Shown here piece by piece: positions 21,537-29,469 of a stretch of 64,000 nt of DNA; positions within the stretch are counted from its first letter, which is position 1; the number at the start of each line of letters is the position of its first letter. The notes below the pieces were generated by a model. That model did no database searches, was not told the DNA's origin, and saw only the letters and a list, made by a program, of their open reading frames with translations. The stretch covers positions 248,001 through 312,000 of the forward strand of contig NZ_RWIU01000005.1 in the NCBI RefSeq assembly GCF_003944765.1, in the 5' to 3' direction. Made by a program: the position numbers and the translations under genes. This stretch comes from Hymenobacter perfusus. Its GTDB lineage: Bacteria > Bacteroidota > Bacteroidia > Cytophagales > Hymenobacteraceae.

Positions 21537-22741
21537 CCGAACCTCAGGACCCTACCGACGCTTCTCTTTCCCCTGATCCTGACCCGCCCCGCCTCTCGCG
21601 GTGGCGGCGGGCCGTGGCGGCCGTGGGCCGGGCGGCCCAGGCACCGTTCAACGGGGCCGGCGTACTCTACCGGGTGGGCCAGGACAATCTGCATTTCACA
21701 CTGCCGGTGCTCAACGGGGCTTTCGGCGACCAGCTGGCGGCCCGCCAGGACCGCCGGGCCATCCGGATGAGCTTCCGCCGGTATGCGGCCGATGTGCCGG
21801 TGGCCAACCTAGACCTACTGCCTGCGGACAGCGGCCGGCCACGTAAAACGGTGGTGTTTCTACACGGGCTGATGGGCGACGAGGTGATCTGGCAAACCGG
21901 CAACGGTACGGAGGATGTGCGCTTCGGCCCGCGCCTGCAGCGGGAACTGGACGTGTGCTGCCTGTACCTGCGCTATAACTCCGGCCTGCACATTTCCGAA
22001 AACGGCCGCCAGCTGCACGCGCTGCTCACGGACTTGGTCACGACGTTTCCTGACGCGGTGGGCGAGCTGGTGCTCGTAGGCCACAGCATGGGCGGGCTGG
22101 TGATTCGCTCAGCCGGACACTACGGAGGAAGTAAAAATGAAGAAGTGAAAAGTAAAAGCGGAACGGAGTCGGCTGGTTCTACCAACGAAAGCACTACCGC
22201 TCCAACAACCAAAAGCCAACAACTAACAACCAACAATGAGCAACCAACCTGGCTGGAGCACCTGCGGGACGTGTTTCTGCTAGGCGTGCCCAACGACGGC
22301 TCGTTTCTGGAGCAGAACAGCCACCTGACCAGCCTGATTCTGCGAAAAATCAACCTGTGGCCCACCCGGGCCATCAGTGGGCTGCTTGACCAGCGCAGCA
22401 ACGGCATCAAGGACCTACGCCACGCCCGCCTCACTGACGAGGACTGGCAGAACGAGCACGCCGACGACCTGTTTCCGCCCCGCACAGTAGTGCCGCCGCT
22501 GCCCGGGGTGCGCTACCACATTCTGGTGGGCTCGTTGCTGAAATCGGCCAATTCCGCGCTGCACGACTACTTCGGCGACGGGCTAGTGGGCGCGGGTAGT
22601 GCCCGGGGCCGCATCTTCCAGGACCCCGCCTCCCCGCCCGAGTTGCTCATCAGCACCCACATCTACTCCAAGCTCCACCACGGCACCCTGCTCAGCAGCC
22701 CCGAAGTGTACCAGTACCTGCGGGAGCGGATTGGGGAATGA
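21533..22741 (+). CDS. Alpha/beta-hydrolase (esterase/lipase-like) with low-complexity insert
   Basis: 402 residues, starting with a GTG that overlaps the previous stop (GTGA), which implies translational coupling. It is an alpha/beta hydrolase with the oxyanion region VVFLHGLMGDE and the nucleophile elbow GHSMGG near 183. The conserved block WLEHLRDVFLLGVPNDGS follows, and a C-terminal His is likely in the THIYSKLHH region. There is no signal peptide. Between about 199 and 240 is a Ser/Thr/Asn/Lys-rich stretch encoded by AT-rich DNA unlike the rest of the gene. Triacylglycerol or ester substrates are possible; none can be named. Confidence 0.8.
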   Translation: MTEPQDPTDASLSPDPDPPRLSRWRRAVAAVGRAAQAPFNGAGVLYRVGQDNLHFTLPVLNGAFGDQLAARQDRRAIRMSFRRYAADVPVANLDLLPADSGRPRKTVVFLHGLMGDEVIWQTGNGTEDVRFGPRLQRELDVCCLYLRYNSGLHISENGRQLHALLTDLVTTFPDAVGELVLVGHSMGGLVIRSAGHYGGSKNEEVKSKSGTESAGSTNESTTAPTTKSQQLTTNNEQPTWLEHLRDVFLLGVPNDGSFLEQNSHLTSLILRKINLWPTRAISGLLDQRSNGIKDLRHARLTDEDWQNEHADDLFPPRTVVPPLPGVRYHILVGSLLKSANSALHDYFGDGLVGAGSARGRIFQDPASPPELLISTHIYSKLHHGTLLSSPEVYQYLRERIGE

Positions 22742-22954
22742 GGGTGTGAGGGTGTGAGGGTAGGAATTGTCATTGTGAGCGGAGCGAGGCAATCCTTCCT
22801 TCACGCAACGCAAAACCCTGAACTGCAGAAAGCCCCTGACGTCCGTGCTGGAGTCAGGGGCTTTCTGCTTATCTACATTGACTATCTGAAAAGGAAGGAT
22901 TGCCTCGCTCCGCTCACAATGACAACTCCTACCCCTAAACCCTCCTACCCTAAA
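22742..22954. repeat. Interspersed hairpin element, family A, complete copy
   Basis: Long inverted repeats GTCATTGTGAGCGGAGCGAG and CTCGCTCCGCTCACAATGAC (ends 22770 and 22923) bracket a terminator-like core. Outside these are G-rich (GAGGGTGTGAGGGTAGG) and mirrored C-rich (CCTACCCCTAAACCCTCC) tails. The copy at 42698-42853 is the same element in the opposite orientation. Confidence 0.8.
22825..22868. terminator. Terminator-like core of the family A repeat
   Basis: GCAGAAAGCCCCTGAC pairs with GTCAGGGGCTTTCTGC around a 12-base loop, between convergent genes ending at 22741 and 22955. Confidence 0.75.
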
Positions 22955-25384
22955 CTACCCAATCACTAACTCCGTGAAGCCGGCGCCTATTACCACGGCG
23001 GGCAGGGTGAGGCCGGTTTCGAGGGTGGCTTCGGTGGCGGTGGCGGGCTGGCCGTCGGTGCTGAAGGCGGTGGGCTGGAACGGCAGGCCGTGCAACACCA
23101 CGCGGTAGGTGGCCCAGGTAGGCTGGTAGTCGCCTTCGGTTTCCTGTTGCAGCAGCAGGCCCTGGGCCGTGCCCGTTACGCGGAAGCGGCGGGTGGTGCG
23201 CTGGCCCTGCTCGTAGCCGTAGCCTTCGCCGCCGTCTTCGTAGAGCACGCTGGTTTCCTCGCCCTGCTTGAAATAGACGTGCAGGTCCACTTCTTCCACC
23301 ACTTTCTCGCCCACGTACTGCATGAGCGGGTACATGGGCACCACGGCCCCGGCCTTGATGAAGAGCGGAATCCGGGTGAGGTCAGCGGCGGCCCATACTT
23401 CCTGGCCGCCGGCCTTGGCCTCGTCGGTATAGTAGTAGAACCAGTCGCCGCGGGGCAGGTACATCCAGCGGCCATCGGCGCCGGCCGTGGTGATGGGGCA
23501 CACCAGCAGATGGTCGCCGAGGCTGAACTCGGCCATGCGCAGGTAGGTATCGGTATCGGCCTGATCAAGGAAAGCCAGGGGGCGCAGGATGGGCGTGCCG
23601 GCCGTGGCGTACTGCCAGAAGGCGGTGTACATGTAGGGCAGCAAACGGTAGCGCAGCTCAATGAAGCCCCGGGCCGCATCCAGGAAATACTCCCCGAACG
23701 ACCAGGGCTCCTGGTCGCCGTGGTCACCGGAGCTGTGGGTGCGGAAGAACGGGTGGAACGCGCCTAAAGCCACCCAACGGGCGTACAGCTCGCCATCGGG
23801 CGTGTCGATGAAGCCCCCGATATCGGAGCCCACGAACGAGAAGCCCGAGATGCTCAGCCGCTGGCACTGGATGTTGGCAAGCCACAGGTGTTCCCAGGAG
23901 GCAATGTTGTCGCCGGTCCAGCCGGAGGAGTAGCGCTGGCCGCCGGCATAGGTGCTGCGCGTGATGGTGAAGGGCCGGTTAGGGTAGCTGAACTGCTTCA
24001 CGCCCTCGTTGGTGGCGCGGGCCATCTGCATGCCGTAAATGTTGTGGGCCTTGCGGTGCGAGGCGCCCAGGCCGTCGTAGCCGAAGCGCACGTCATCGGG
24101 GAACGTGCCCTTTTCGAACACGGCGGGCTCGTTCATATCGTTCCAGACACCCTTCACACCGGTTTCCTGAATCAGGCCCTTGAATAGACCGGCCCACCAC
24201 TCGCGCACCTCGGGGCGGGTGTAATCGGGGAAGTGGCAGAGGCCGGGCCACACCGAGCCCTTCATCAGCGGGCCGTCGGCGCGGCGGCAGAAGTAGTCGT
24301 TTTTGAGGGCCTCCCGGTGGACGGTATAATCGGGGTCAATCTTGATACCTGGGTCGATGATGACGATGGTTTTGAAGCCGTCTTCGGCCAGTTCCCGCAC
24401 CATGCGCTGGGGCTCGGGGAAGTGCGTAGGGCTCCAGGTAAAGCACCGGTAGCCATCCATGTAATCGATGTCGAGGTAGAGCGCGTCGCAGGGAATTTTC
24501 CGGTCGCGGAAGCCCTGGGCAATGGCCTTCACGTTACTTTCGGGGAAGTAGCTCCACTTGCACTGGTGGTAGCCCAGGGCCCACAGCGGCGGCAGCTCGG
24601 GCGGGCTGGTCAAGCGGGTGTATTCCTGCGTCACTTCCATGAGCGAGGGACCGTAGATGAAGTAGTAGTTCATCTCGCCGCCCTGAGCCCAGAACGAGGC
24701 CACGTCGGCGCGCTCGGCCGCGAAGTCGAAGGAGGCCTTGAAGGTGTTATCGAAAAAGATGCCGTGGGCCACCTTCTGGTGCAGGCCCAGGAAGAAGGGA
24801 ATGTTCTTGTAGAGCGGGTCGGAGCCTTTCTGGTAGCCGTAGGTATCGGTGCCCCAGTTGGTGAACTGCTTGCCGCGCAGGTTCATGTTATCGGGCTTGT
24901 CGCCGAGGCCGTAGTAGTGGGCCCCGCTCTGCACCTGCTTGCTCATCTTCACCAGGTCGTTGCCCGAGTCGTAGTCGTACTCCCAGTGGAAGCCCTTTTC
25001 GTCGTCGGTGAGCACCAGGCCGGAGCGGTTGAGCACGCGGGTGCGCAGGCTTTCCTTATCCACCACGCAAATCAGGCGGTCGGTGGTGATGCGGTAGTGG
25101 TCGGGCTTCTCCCGGAACTCCAGAAACTCCAGCTCCTGACGCACGGGCACGCCATCGGCAAAGGCGTAGCTGAAATCCTTCGGAAACGGCCCCTCGGTAA
25201 TGTAACGGAAGCGCAGCACCTTGTCGGTAATTACCTGGATGCTGAGCTGCACGCCGTTGTCGCAGCGGAAAATGAAGTCCGTGCCCTGCCGCTCGCCCGC
25301 CACCACCCGCCCGGGGCGGAGCTCCTGGCGCGCCTGCGCGGCCAGGTCATTGACCATGTAGTTACTATCGAAATTTTCGGCCAT
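22955..25384 (-). CDS. GH31 alpha-glucosidase
   Basis: 809 residues from the ATG at 25384; the frame is open upstream but that extension is Arg/Pro-rich and unlikely. It has a GH31 N-terminal beta-sandwich, then the catalytic barrel with the nucleophile Asp416 in WNDMNEP. Other landmarks are LDIDYMDGYRCFTW, WTGDNIASWEHL and GFSFVGSDIGGF. There is no signal peptide, so it is probably cytoplasmic and releases glucose from alpha-glucans or maltodextrins. It is divergent from the glycosyltransferase-like gene and near glgB, pointing to glycogen or maltodextrin metabolism. An exact -7 element TACCTTTG lies about 73 bases before the start. Confidence 0.92.
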   Translation of the reverse strand: MAENFDSNYMVNDLAAQARQELRPGRVVAGERQGTDFIFRCDNGVQLSIQVITDKVLRFRYITEGPFPKDFSYAFADGVPVRQELEFLEFREKPDHYRITTDRLICVVDKESLRTRVLNRSGLVLTDDEKGFHWEYDYDSGNDLVKMSKQVQSGAHYYGLGDKPDNMNLRGKQFTNWGTDTYGYQKGSDPLYKNIPFFLGLHQKVAHGIFFDNTFKASFDFAAERADVASFWAQGGEMNYYFIYGPSLMEVTQEYTRLTSPPELPPLWALGYHQCKWSYFPESNVKAIAQGFRDRKIPCDALYLDIDYMDGYRCFTWSPTHFPEPQRMVRELAEDGFKTIVIIDPGIKIDPDYTVHREALKNDYFCRRADGPLMKGSVWPGLCHFPDYTRPEVREWWAGLFKGLIQETGVKGVWNDMNEPAVFEKGTFPDDVRFGYDGLGASHRKAHNIYGMQMARATNEGVKQFSYPNRPFTITRSTYAGGQRYSSGWTGDNIASWEHLWLANIQCQRLSISGFSFVGSDIGGFIDTPDGELYARWVALGAFHPFFRTHSSGDHGDQEPWSFGEYFLDAARGFIELRYRLLPYMYTAFWQYATAGTPILRPLAFLDQADTDTYLRMAEFSLGDHLLVCPITTAGADGRWMYLPRGDWFYYYTDEAKAGGQEVWAAADLTRIPLFIKAGAVVPMYPLMQYVGEKVVEEVDLHVYFKQGEETSVLYEDGGEGYGYEQGQRTTRRFRVTGTAQGLLLQQETEGDYQPTWATYRVVLHGLPFQPTAFSTDGQPATATEATLETGLTLPAVVIGAGFTELVIG

Positions 25385-25456
25385 GCGAGCAGGTGCGTCA
25401 GGGAGAAACAGAGGATAAAAAGCGCGCGGCGGCCAAGCGGCGGCTACGACGGAGGG

Positions 25457-25464
25457 CAAAGGTA
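25457..25464 (-). promoter_or_regulatory. Putative -7 element for the GH31 gene
   Basis: TACCTTTG on the minus strand matches the Bacteroidetes -7 consensus TAnnTTTG exactly. No TTTG is visible at the usual -33 distance, so this is only a candidate. Confidence 0.4.
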
Positions 25465-25597
25465 AAAAAGCAACCGGGTACGACGCAGCCCGGGGCGGCC
25501 GGGTTTTCGACCGAACGCGCATTTCGCACTACGGGCACCTTTTTTCTCTACCTTGCCGTACGCCGGTATACGCTTCTGCTGTCTGATTATCTTTAGT

Positions 25598-26677
25598 ATG
25601 ACCCCCGCTCCTCTTCACGTGCTCCTGCTCGGCTGGAACGATGCGCCCCGCACCGGGGAGCAGCCGGTACCCGCCATCCGTCCGTTAGTTGATACTCTGG
25701 CCCCCCACGCGGCCCTTTCGGTGATGGTGCCGCACCAGCCGCAGCCCGCCATTGGCAACACCGCTACCACCCGTATCACGTCCCTCACCGACCTAACCCT
25801 AGCCGAAGCCCGCATTACCCGTCCCGATGGGCCTGCCGCCTGGCAGCAGCCCGCCGCACCTTACATAGGCTCCACCGTCGAGCAAACGGCAGCCGGAGCC
25901 GGCGGCGCCTGGGCCGTGCCGGCGGCCCCTTATCAGGGTGCTACGCCGGACCTGGCTGGTGCCGCCCCCAACGCCGGCCTGCCCAAGGCCCTCAGCCTAC
26001 CTTACCTGGAGGAGCGCCCGGCAGTCGTTGACCAGCGGGCCACCCGCCGGGCGGTAGAAGCCTCCATTGCCACAACGGAGGAGCCGGAAGCGGAAGAAAC
26101 CGGTCCGGAACAGCTCCTGGCTGCAGTTGCGCCGGAAGAAGTGGAAGCATCCGAGCAGGGCAATGAGGAGCTGACGCCCGCCGAGCAGCCGGCCCCGGTC
26201 CGCACCACCTTGGTGGAGGCTTTGGCAGCGCTGGGCGTGGACCTACCGCCGGATGCCGACCTCAACTTTCAGGTGATTCAGTACGCCCGCTTTGCTACCC
26301 GCCGGGCCTTACTGGAAGATTTTGCCGTGATTTACGCCGCCGATTGGCCCACCTGGCTGGCGGCGCTGGAAATCCGGCAGCAAACGGGCCGGCCGCTGGT
26401 GCTGCACGTGCATAGCCTGGCCCAAGAGCGCGCCACGCCCGCCGACCGGGGCTGGGCCCTGGAGCTGGAACGCCTGGCCCTGCGCCGCGCCGACATGGTG
26501 CTGGCCGCTTCCGACGAGGTGGCCCACCTGCTGCGGGTGCGCTACAACGTGGCCCCCGAACGGTTGCAGCTGGTTGACCCCACCGATACCGAAACACTGA
26601 ATACCGTACTCCATCAACTTGAACACAGCCTGACAGGACGTCAGCCTACAGTGCCCTTTTTTCCTCCTACCGCATGA
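25598..26677 (+). CDS. Glycosyltransferase-4-like protein apparently lacking the C-terminal half
   Basis: 359 residues from the ATG at 25598. After an N-terminal part starting LHVLLLGWNDAP comes a Pro/Ala- and Glu-rich region of low complexity (about 90-215). Then a block resembles the N-terminal domain of GT4/GT5 enzymes: VIYAADWPTWLAALEIRQQ, GRPLVLHVHSLAQE, ELERLALRRADMVLAASDEV and YNVAPERLQLV. The protein ends soon after, where a GT-B enzyme would begin its nucleotide-sugar-binding domain. It may be a degenerate glycogen-synthase-like or regulatory protein. Its stop overlaps the next start (ATGA). GH31 and GlgB neighbours support an alpha-glucan link, but catalysis is doubtful. Confidence 0.6.
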   Translation: MTPAPLHVLLLGWNDAPRTGEQPVPAIRPLVDTLAPHAALSVMVPHQPQPAIGNTATTRITSLTDLTLAEARITRPDGPAAWQQPAAPYIGSTVEQTAAGAGGAWAVPAAPYQGATPDLAGAAPNAGLPKALSLPYLEERPAVVDQRATRRAVEASIATTEEPEAEETGPEQLLAAVAPEEVEASEQGNEELTPAEQPAPVRTTLVEALAALGVDLPPDADLNFQVIQYARFATRRALLEDFAVIYAADWPTWLAALEIRQQTGRPLVLHVHSLAQERATPADRGWALELERLALRRADMVLAASDEVAHLLRVRYNVAPERLQLVDPTDTETLNTVLHQLEHSLTGRQPTVPFFPPTA

Positions 26678-27156
26678 GTTCCGAAATACCCCTCCGCCAC
26701 GAGTTTGACGCCCCCCTGGAAATGGACGGAGCCGACAGCGGCGTTTTTCTGGCCGTTCCCTTCAACGTAGCCGAACTATACGGCACGAAGGGGCCGCTGC
26801 CCGTCCGGGGCACCATTGATGGCTTTCCCATCCGCCAGAACCTGACGCCCGCCGGCGACGACCTGCACGTACTGAGCGTGCGCAAAGAGCTGCGCAACAC
26901 CATCGGTAAGACCTGGGCCGACGTGGTCCATGTGGTGCTGGAGCACGATACCGCTCCCAGCGGCCTGGAGCTGCCCATCGACCTCACCCGCGCCCTTGAC
27001 CGGGCCGGCCTGCAGGCCCAGTTCGAGACCCTGTCCTACACCCAGCAAAAGGAGCTGATTCAGCGCGTAGCCCGCACCAAAAAGCCCGACGCCCGTTCCC
27101 AGCGCATCGAAGACGTACTCGAAATAGCCCGTACCGGCCGCAAAACCAAGCAGTAG
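26674..27156 (+). CDS. DUF1905 / YdeI-OmpD-associated family protein
   Basis: 160 residues. The N-terminal half has the DUF1905 pattern (FLAVPFNVAELYGTKGPLPVRGTIDG, split here by the known motif G.LPVRGTIDG) with GKTWADVVHVVLEHD. The C-terminal half has the YdeI/OmdA helical pattern LSYTQQKELIQRVARTKKP. The family is common, cytoplasmic and poorly understood; one E. coli member was linked to antimicrobial peptide tolerance. Translation is probably coupled to the upstream glycosyltransferase-like gene by an ATGA overlap. A bidirectional terminator follows. Confidence 0.8.
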   Translation: MSSEIPLRHEFDAPLEMDGADSGVFLAVPFNVAELYGTKGPLPVRGTIDGFPIRQNLTPAGDDLHVLSVRKELRNTIGKTWADVVHVVLEHDTAPSGLELPIDLTRALDRAGLQAQFETLSYTQQKELIQRVARTKKPDARSQRIEDVLEIARTGRKTKQ

Positions 27157-27163
27157 AAATCGA

Positions 27164-27208
27164 CACAAAAAAGCCGCCCGCTTCTCAGGAAACGGGCGGC
27201 TTTTTTGT
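27164..27208. terminator. Bidirectional terminator
   Basis: AAAAAAGCCGCCCG pairs with CGGGCGGCTTTTTT around a short loop. It has A and T runs on the two sides and sits between convergent genes. Confidence 0.9.
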
Positions 27209-27218
27209 GCTGCGAACT

Positions 27219-29273
27219 TTACACGCGGGCCAGCACCAGGGCCGTGCGGCTGGTAACGTAGAGGCTGAGCTTATTCACTCCCTCCTCCTGAAAGGTTTCG
27301 TAGATAAGGCCGTCATCCACCCGGCCGAAGCCGCCGAATTGGGTATCGTCGGAGTTGAGCACGATGCGGTAGCGGCCGGGCGTGGGCACCACGAAGCGGT
27401 AATCGGGCACGCTGCGGTCCACGTGGAAGCTGATGACGAATACCAGGCTGCCCCGCTCGAATACCATCACCTGGTTATTCGGGTCGATGTTGAACTGGCG
27501 GGCCGGACCGGCGGTGAGCAGGCGGTTGGTTTTGGCCAGGTGCAGCATGGCCTTATCAAACTGCAGCAGATACTGGAATTTCAGCTCCGGATTATCGGCC
27601 AGGCTCCACTGGCGGCGGGCGAAATGGTGGCTCCAGCCGTTGCCCTCCCGCGGAAAATCCACCCACTCGGGGTGCCCGAACTCGTTGCCGATGAAGTTCA
27701 GGTAGGCCTCCCCGCCCAGGCTGAGCGTCGCCAGCCGGATGAGCTTGTGCAAAGCCACGCCCCGGGCCGTGATGGGGTCAGGGTCGGCGGTGTGCATGTG
27801 CTCGTAGATGGCCGAATCGAGCAGCCAGTGGGCCAGGGTTTTGTCGCCTACCAGGGCCTGATCGTGGCTTTCGGCGTAGGCCACCGTTTTCTCGCCGGCC
27901 CGGCGGTTGGTGAGCACGTGCCAGAGGTCGTAGAGGTTCCAGTCCTCGTCGCGGGTGTGCTTGAGCAGCTTGATCCAGTAATCCGGAATGCCCATGGCCA
28001 GACGATAATCGAAGCCGATGCCGCCCTCCTCGATGGGCCGGCACAGGCCGGGCATCCCGCTCATATCCTCGGCAATGAGCAACGCGCTACGTTTGATTTC
28101 GCGCACCAGCGTGGTAGCCAGCTGCAGGTACAGGATGGCGTCCTCGTCGGCATCGGGGCCGAAATACTGCTCATAGCCGCCAAAGGCCACGCCTTCGCCG
28201 TGGTGCTGGTAGAGCATGCTGGTGATGCCGTCAAACCGGAACCCATCGAAGTGGAACTCCTCCAGCCAGTAGCGCAGGTTGCTGAGCAGAAACTGCTGCA
28301 CCTCGGGCTTGGCGTAGTTAAACAGCTTGGAATCCCAGCCGGGGTGGTTACCGCGCGCGCCCTGGTGGAAATACTGGCCGCCGGAACCATCGAAATCGGC
28401 CAGCCCTTCGGCCTCATTCTTCACGGCGTGGGAGTGCACCACATCCAGCAGCACGGCAATGCCCCGGCAGTGCGCCTCGTTGATGAGGTGCTTCAACTCC
28501 TCGGGCGTACCGAACCGCGACGATACGGCAAAGAAATTGGCCACGTGGTAGCCGAACGAGCCGTAGTACGGGTGTTCCATCACGGCCATTAGTTGGAGGC
28601 AGTTGTAGCCCTCGGCCTGAATGCGGGGCAGCAGCTGGTCGGCAAATTCCAGGTAGGAACCCACTTTGCCTTCTTCCAGCGCCATGCCGACGTGGGCCTC
28701 GTAAATCAGCGGCTCGCGCACAAAGTTTGGCACCCGGAACTTCTGATCCGACCACACGAACGGCTGCTCGGGCCGCCACACCTGGGCGGCAAAATCCTTG
28801 GTTTCGGGGTGTTGCACGGCGCGGCGTAGAGTGGCCGGAAGCCGGTCTTTGGCCCCGTGGCGCGTGATTACGTGAACTTTGTAGAGGGAGTAGTGCGTGA
28901 GGCGGTCCTTGTAGTCCTTATCGGGCAGGAACACTTCCCACACGCCATCCTCGCCGCGAGTGAGTGGGGTGGCCTGCCGGTCCCAGCCGTTGAAGTCGCC
29001 TACTAAGTAGAGGGCTTCGGCGGCGGGCGCCCACTCCCGGAACCAGTAGCCCCGGCGGCGGCCGTCGTAGTTGAGGCCTAGCCGCTGGTGAGCCAAGGCA
29101 AACTTGCTGAGGGAGCCGTGCTGAGCGGTTATTTCGGCCAGGCGCTGCTTCAGGCGCTGCTGGCGCTGCCGCAGTACCGGCTCGTAGGGGGCCAGCCAAG
29201 GGTCGTGCTGCACGAGGGGCAGGTGGGCCGTGGTTTCTTCGGGAGTAGCAGGGGCCAGCGGTTCGGTCGTCAT
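27219..29273 (-). CDS. glgB: 1,4-alpha-glucan branching enzyme, eukaryote-like type
   Basis: 684 residues from the ATG at 29273; a GTG at 29285 is possible, but the -7 element at 29301-29308 would leave it almost no leader. A CBM48-like domain (about 60-170, FREWAPAAEALYLVGDFNGW) precedes a GH13 barrel. The nucleophile is Asp348 in DGFRFDGITSM, the acid/base is Glu402 in LIAEDMSG, and AESHDQ holds the third acidic residue. The sequence follows the plant/animal-like branching-enzyme subgroup seen in Bacteroidota. It makes alpha-1,6 branches in glycogen. It stands alone on this strand; partner alpha-glucan genes lie immediately downstream on the opposite strand. Confidence 0.93.
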   Translation of the reverse strand: MTTEPLAPATPEETTAHLPLVQHDPWLAPYEPVLRQRQQRLKQRLAEITAQHGSLSKFALAHQRLGLNYDGRRRGYWFREWAPAAEALYLVGDFNGWDRQATPLTRGEDGVWEVFLPDKDYKDRLTHYSLYKVHVITRHGAKDRLPATLRRAVQHPETKDFAAQVWRPEQPFVWSDQKFRVPNFVREPLIYEAHVGMALEEGKVGSYLEFADQLLPRIQAEGYNCLQLMAVMEHPYYGSFGYHVANFFAVSSRFGTPEELKHLINEAHCRGIAVLLDVVHSHAVKNEAEGLADFDGSGGQYFHQGARGNHPGWDSKLFNYAKPEVQQFLLSNLRYWLEEFHFDGFRFDGITSMLYQHHGEGVAFGGYEQYFGPDADEDAILYLQLATTLVREIKRSALLIAEDMSGMPGLCRPIEEGGIGFDYRLAMGIPDYWIKLLKHTRDEDWNLYDLWHVLTNRRAGEKTVAYAESHDQALVGDKTLAHWLLDSAIYEHMHTADPDPITARGVALHKLIRLATLSLGGEAYLNFIGNEFGHPEWVDFPREGNGWSHHFARRQWSLADNPELKFQYLLQFDKAMLHLAKTNRLLTAGPARQFNIDPNNQVMVFERGSLVFVISFHVDRSVPDYRFVVPTPGRYRIVLNSDDTQFGGFGRVDDGLIYETFQEEGVNKLSLYVTSRTALVLARV

Positions 29274-29300
29274 AGTCGGGGGCACAGGTCTGGTTCAGGC

Positions 29301-29308
29301 CAAAGCTA
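29301..29308 (-). promoter_or_regulatory. Putative -7 element for glgB
   Basis: TAGCTTTG on the minus strand matches TAnnTTTG exactly. It would place the transcript start about 20 bases before the glgB ATG. A -33 element is not evident. Confidence 0.45.
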
Positions 29309-29469
29309 CGCGGATTAGGGAACCGGGGTTGGTTGTGGGTTAGCCGGTAGTGGTTGTTGATTGGCCAGTTGTTGGTCAAACCGCCATGCCTGGGCAGAGT
29401 AGCCAGCTCTCTGAGCGGCAGGAGCCGGCCACGAAAACTACTCATGGCCTCGCCTACCTTTACGGTTCT

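Noticed and set aside
24233..25465. Plus-strand 410-codon frame opposite the GH31 gene
   Set aside because: Antisense shadow of a well-supported glycosidase.
27207..28592. Plus-strand 461-codon frame opposite glgB
   Set aside because: Antisense shadow; glgB motifs are complete on the other strand.
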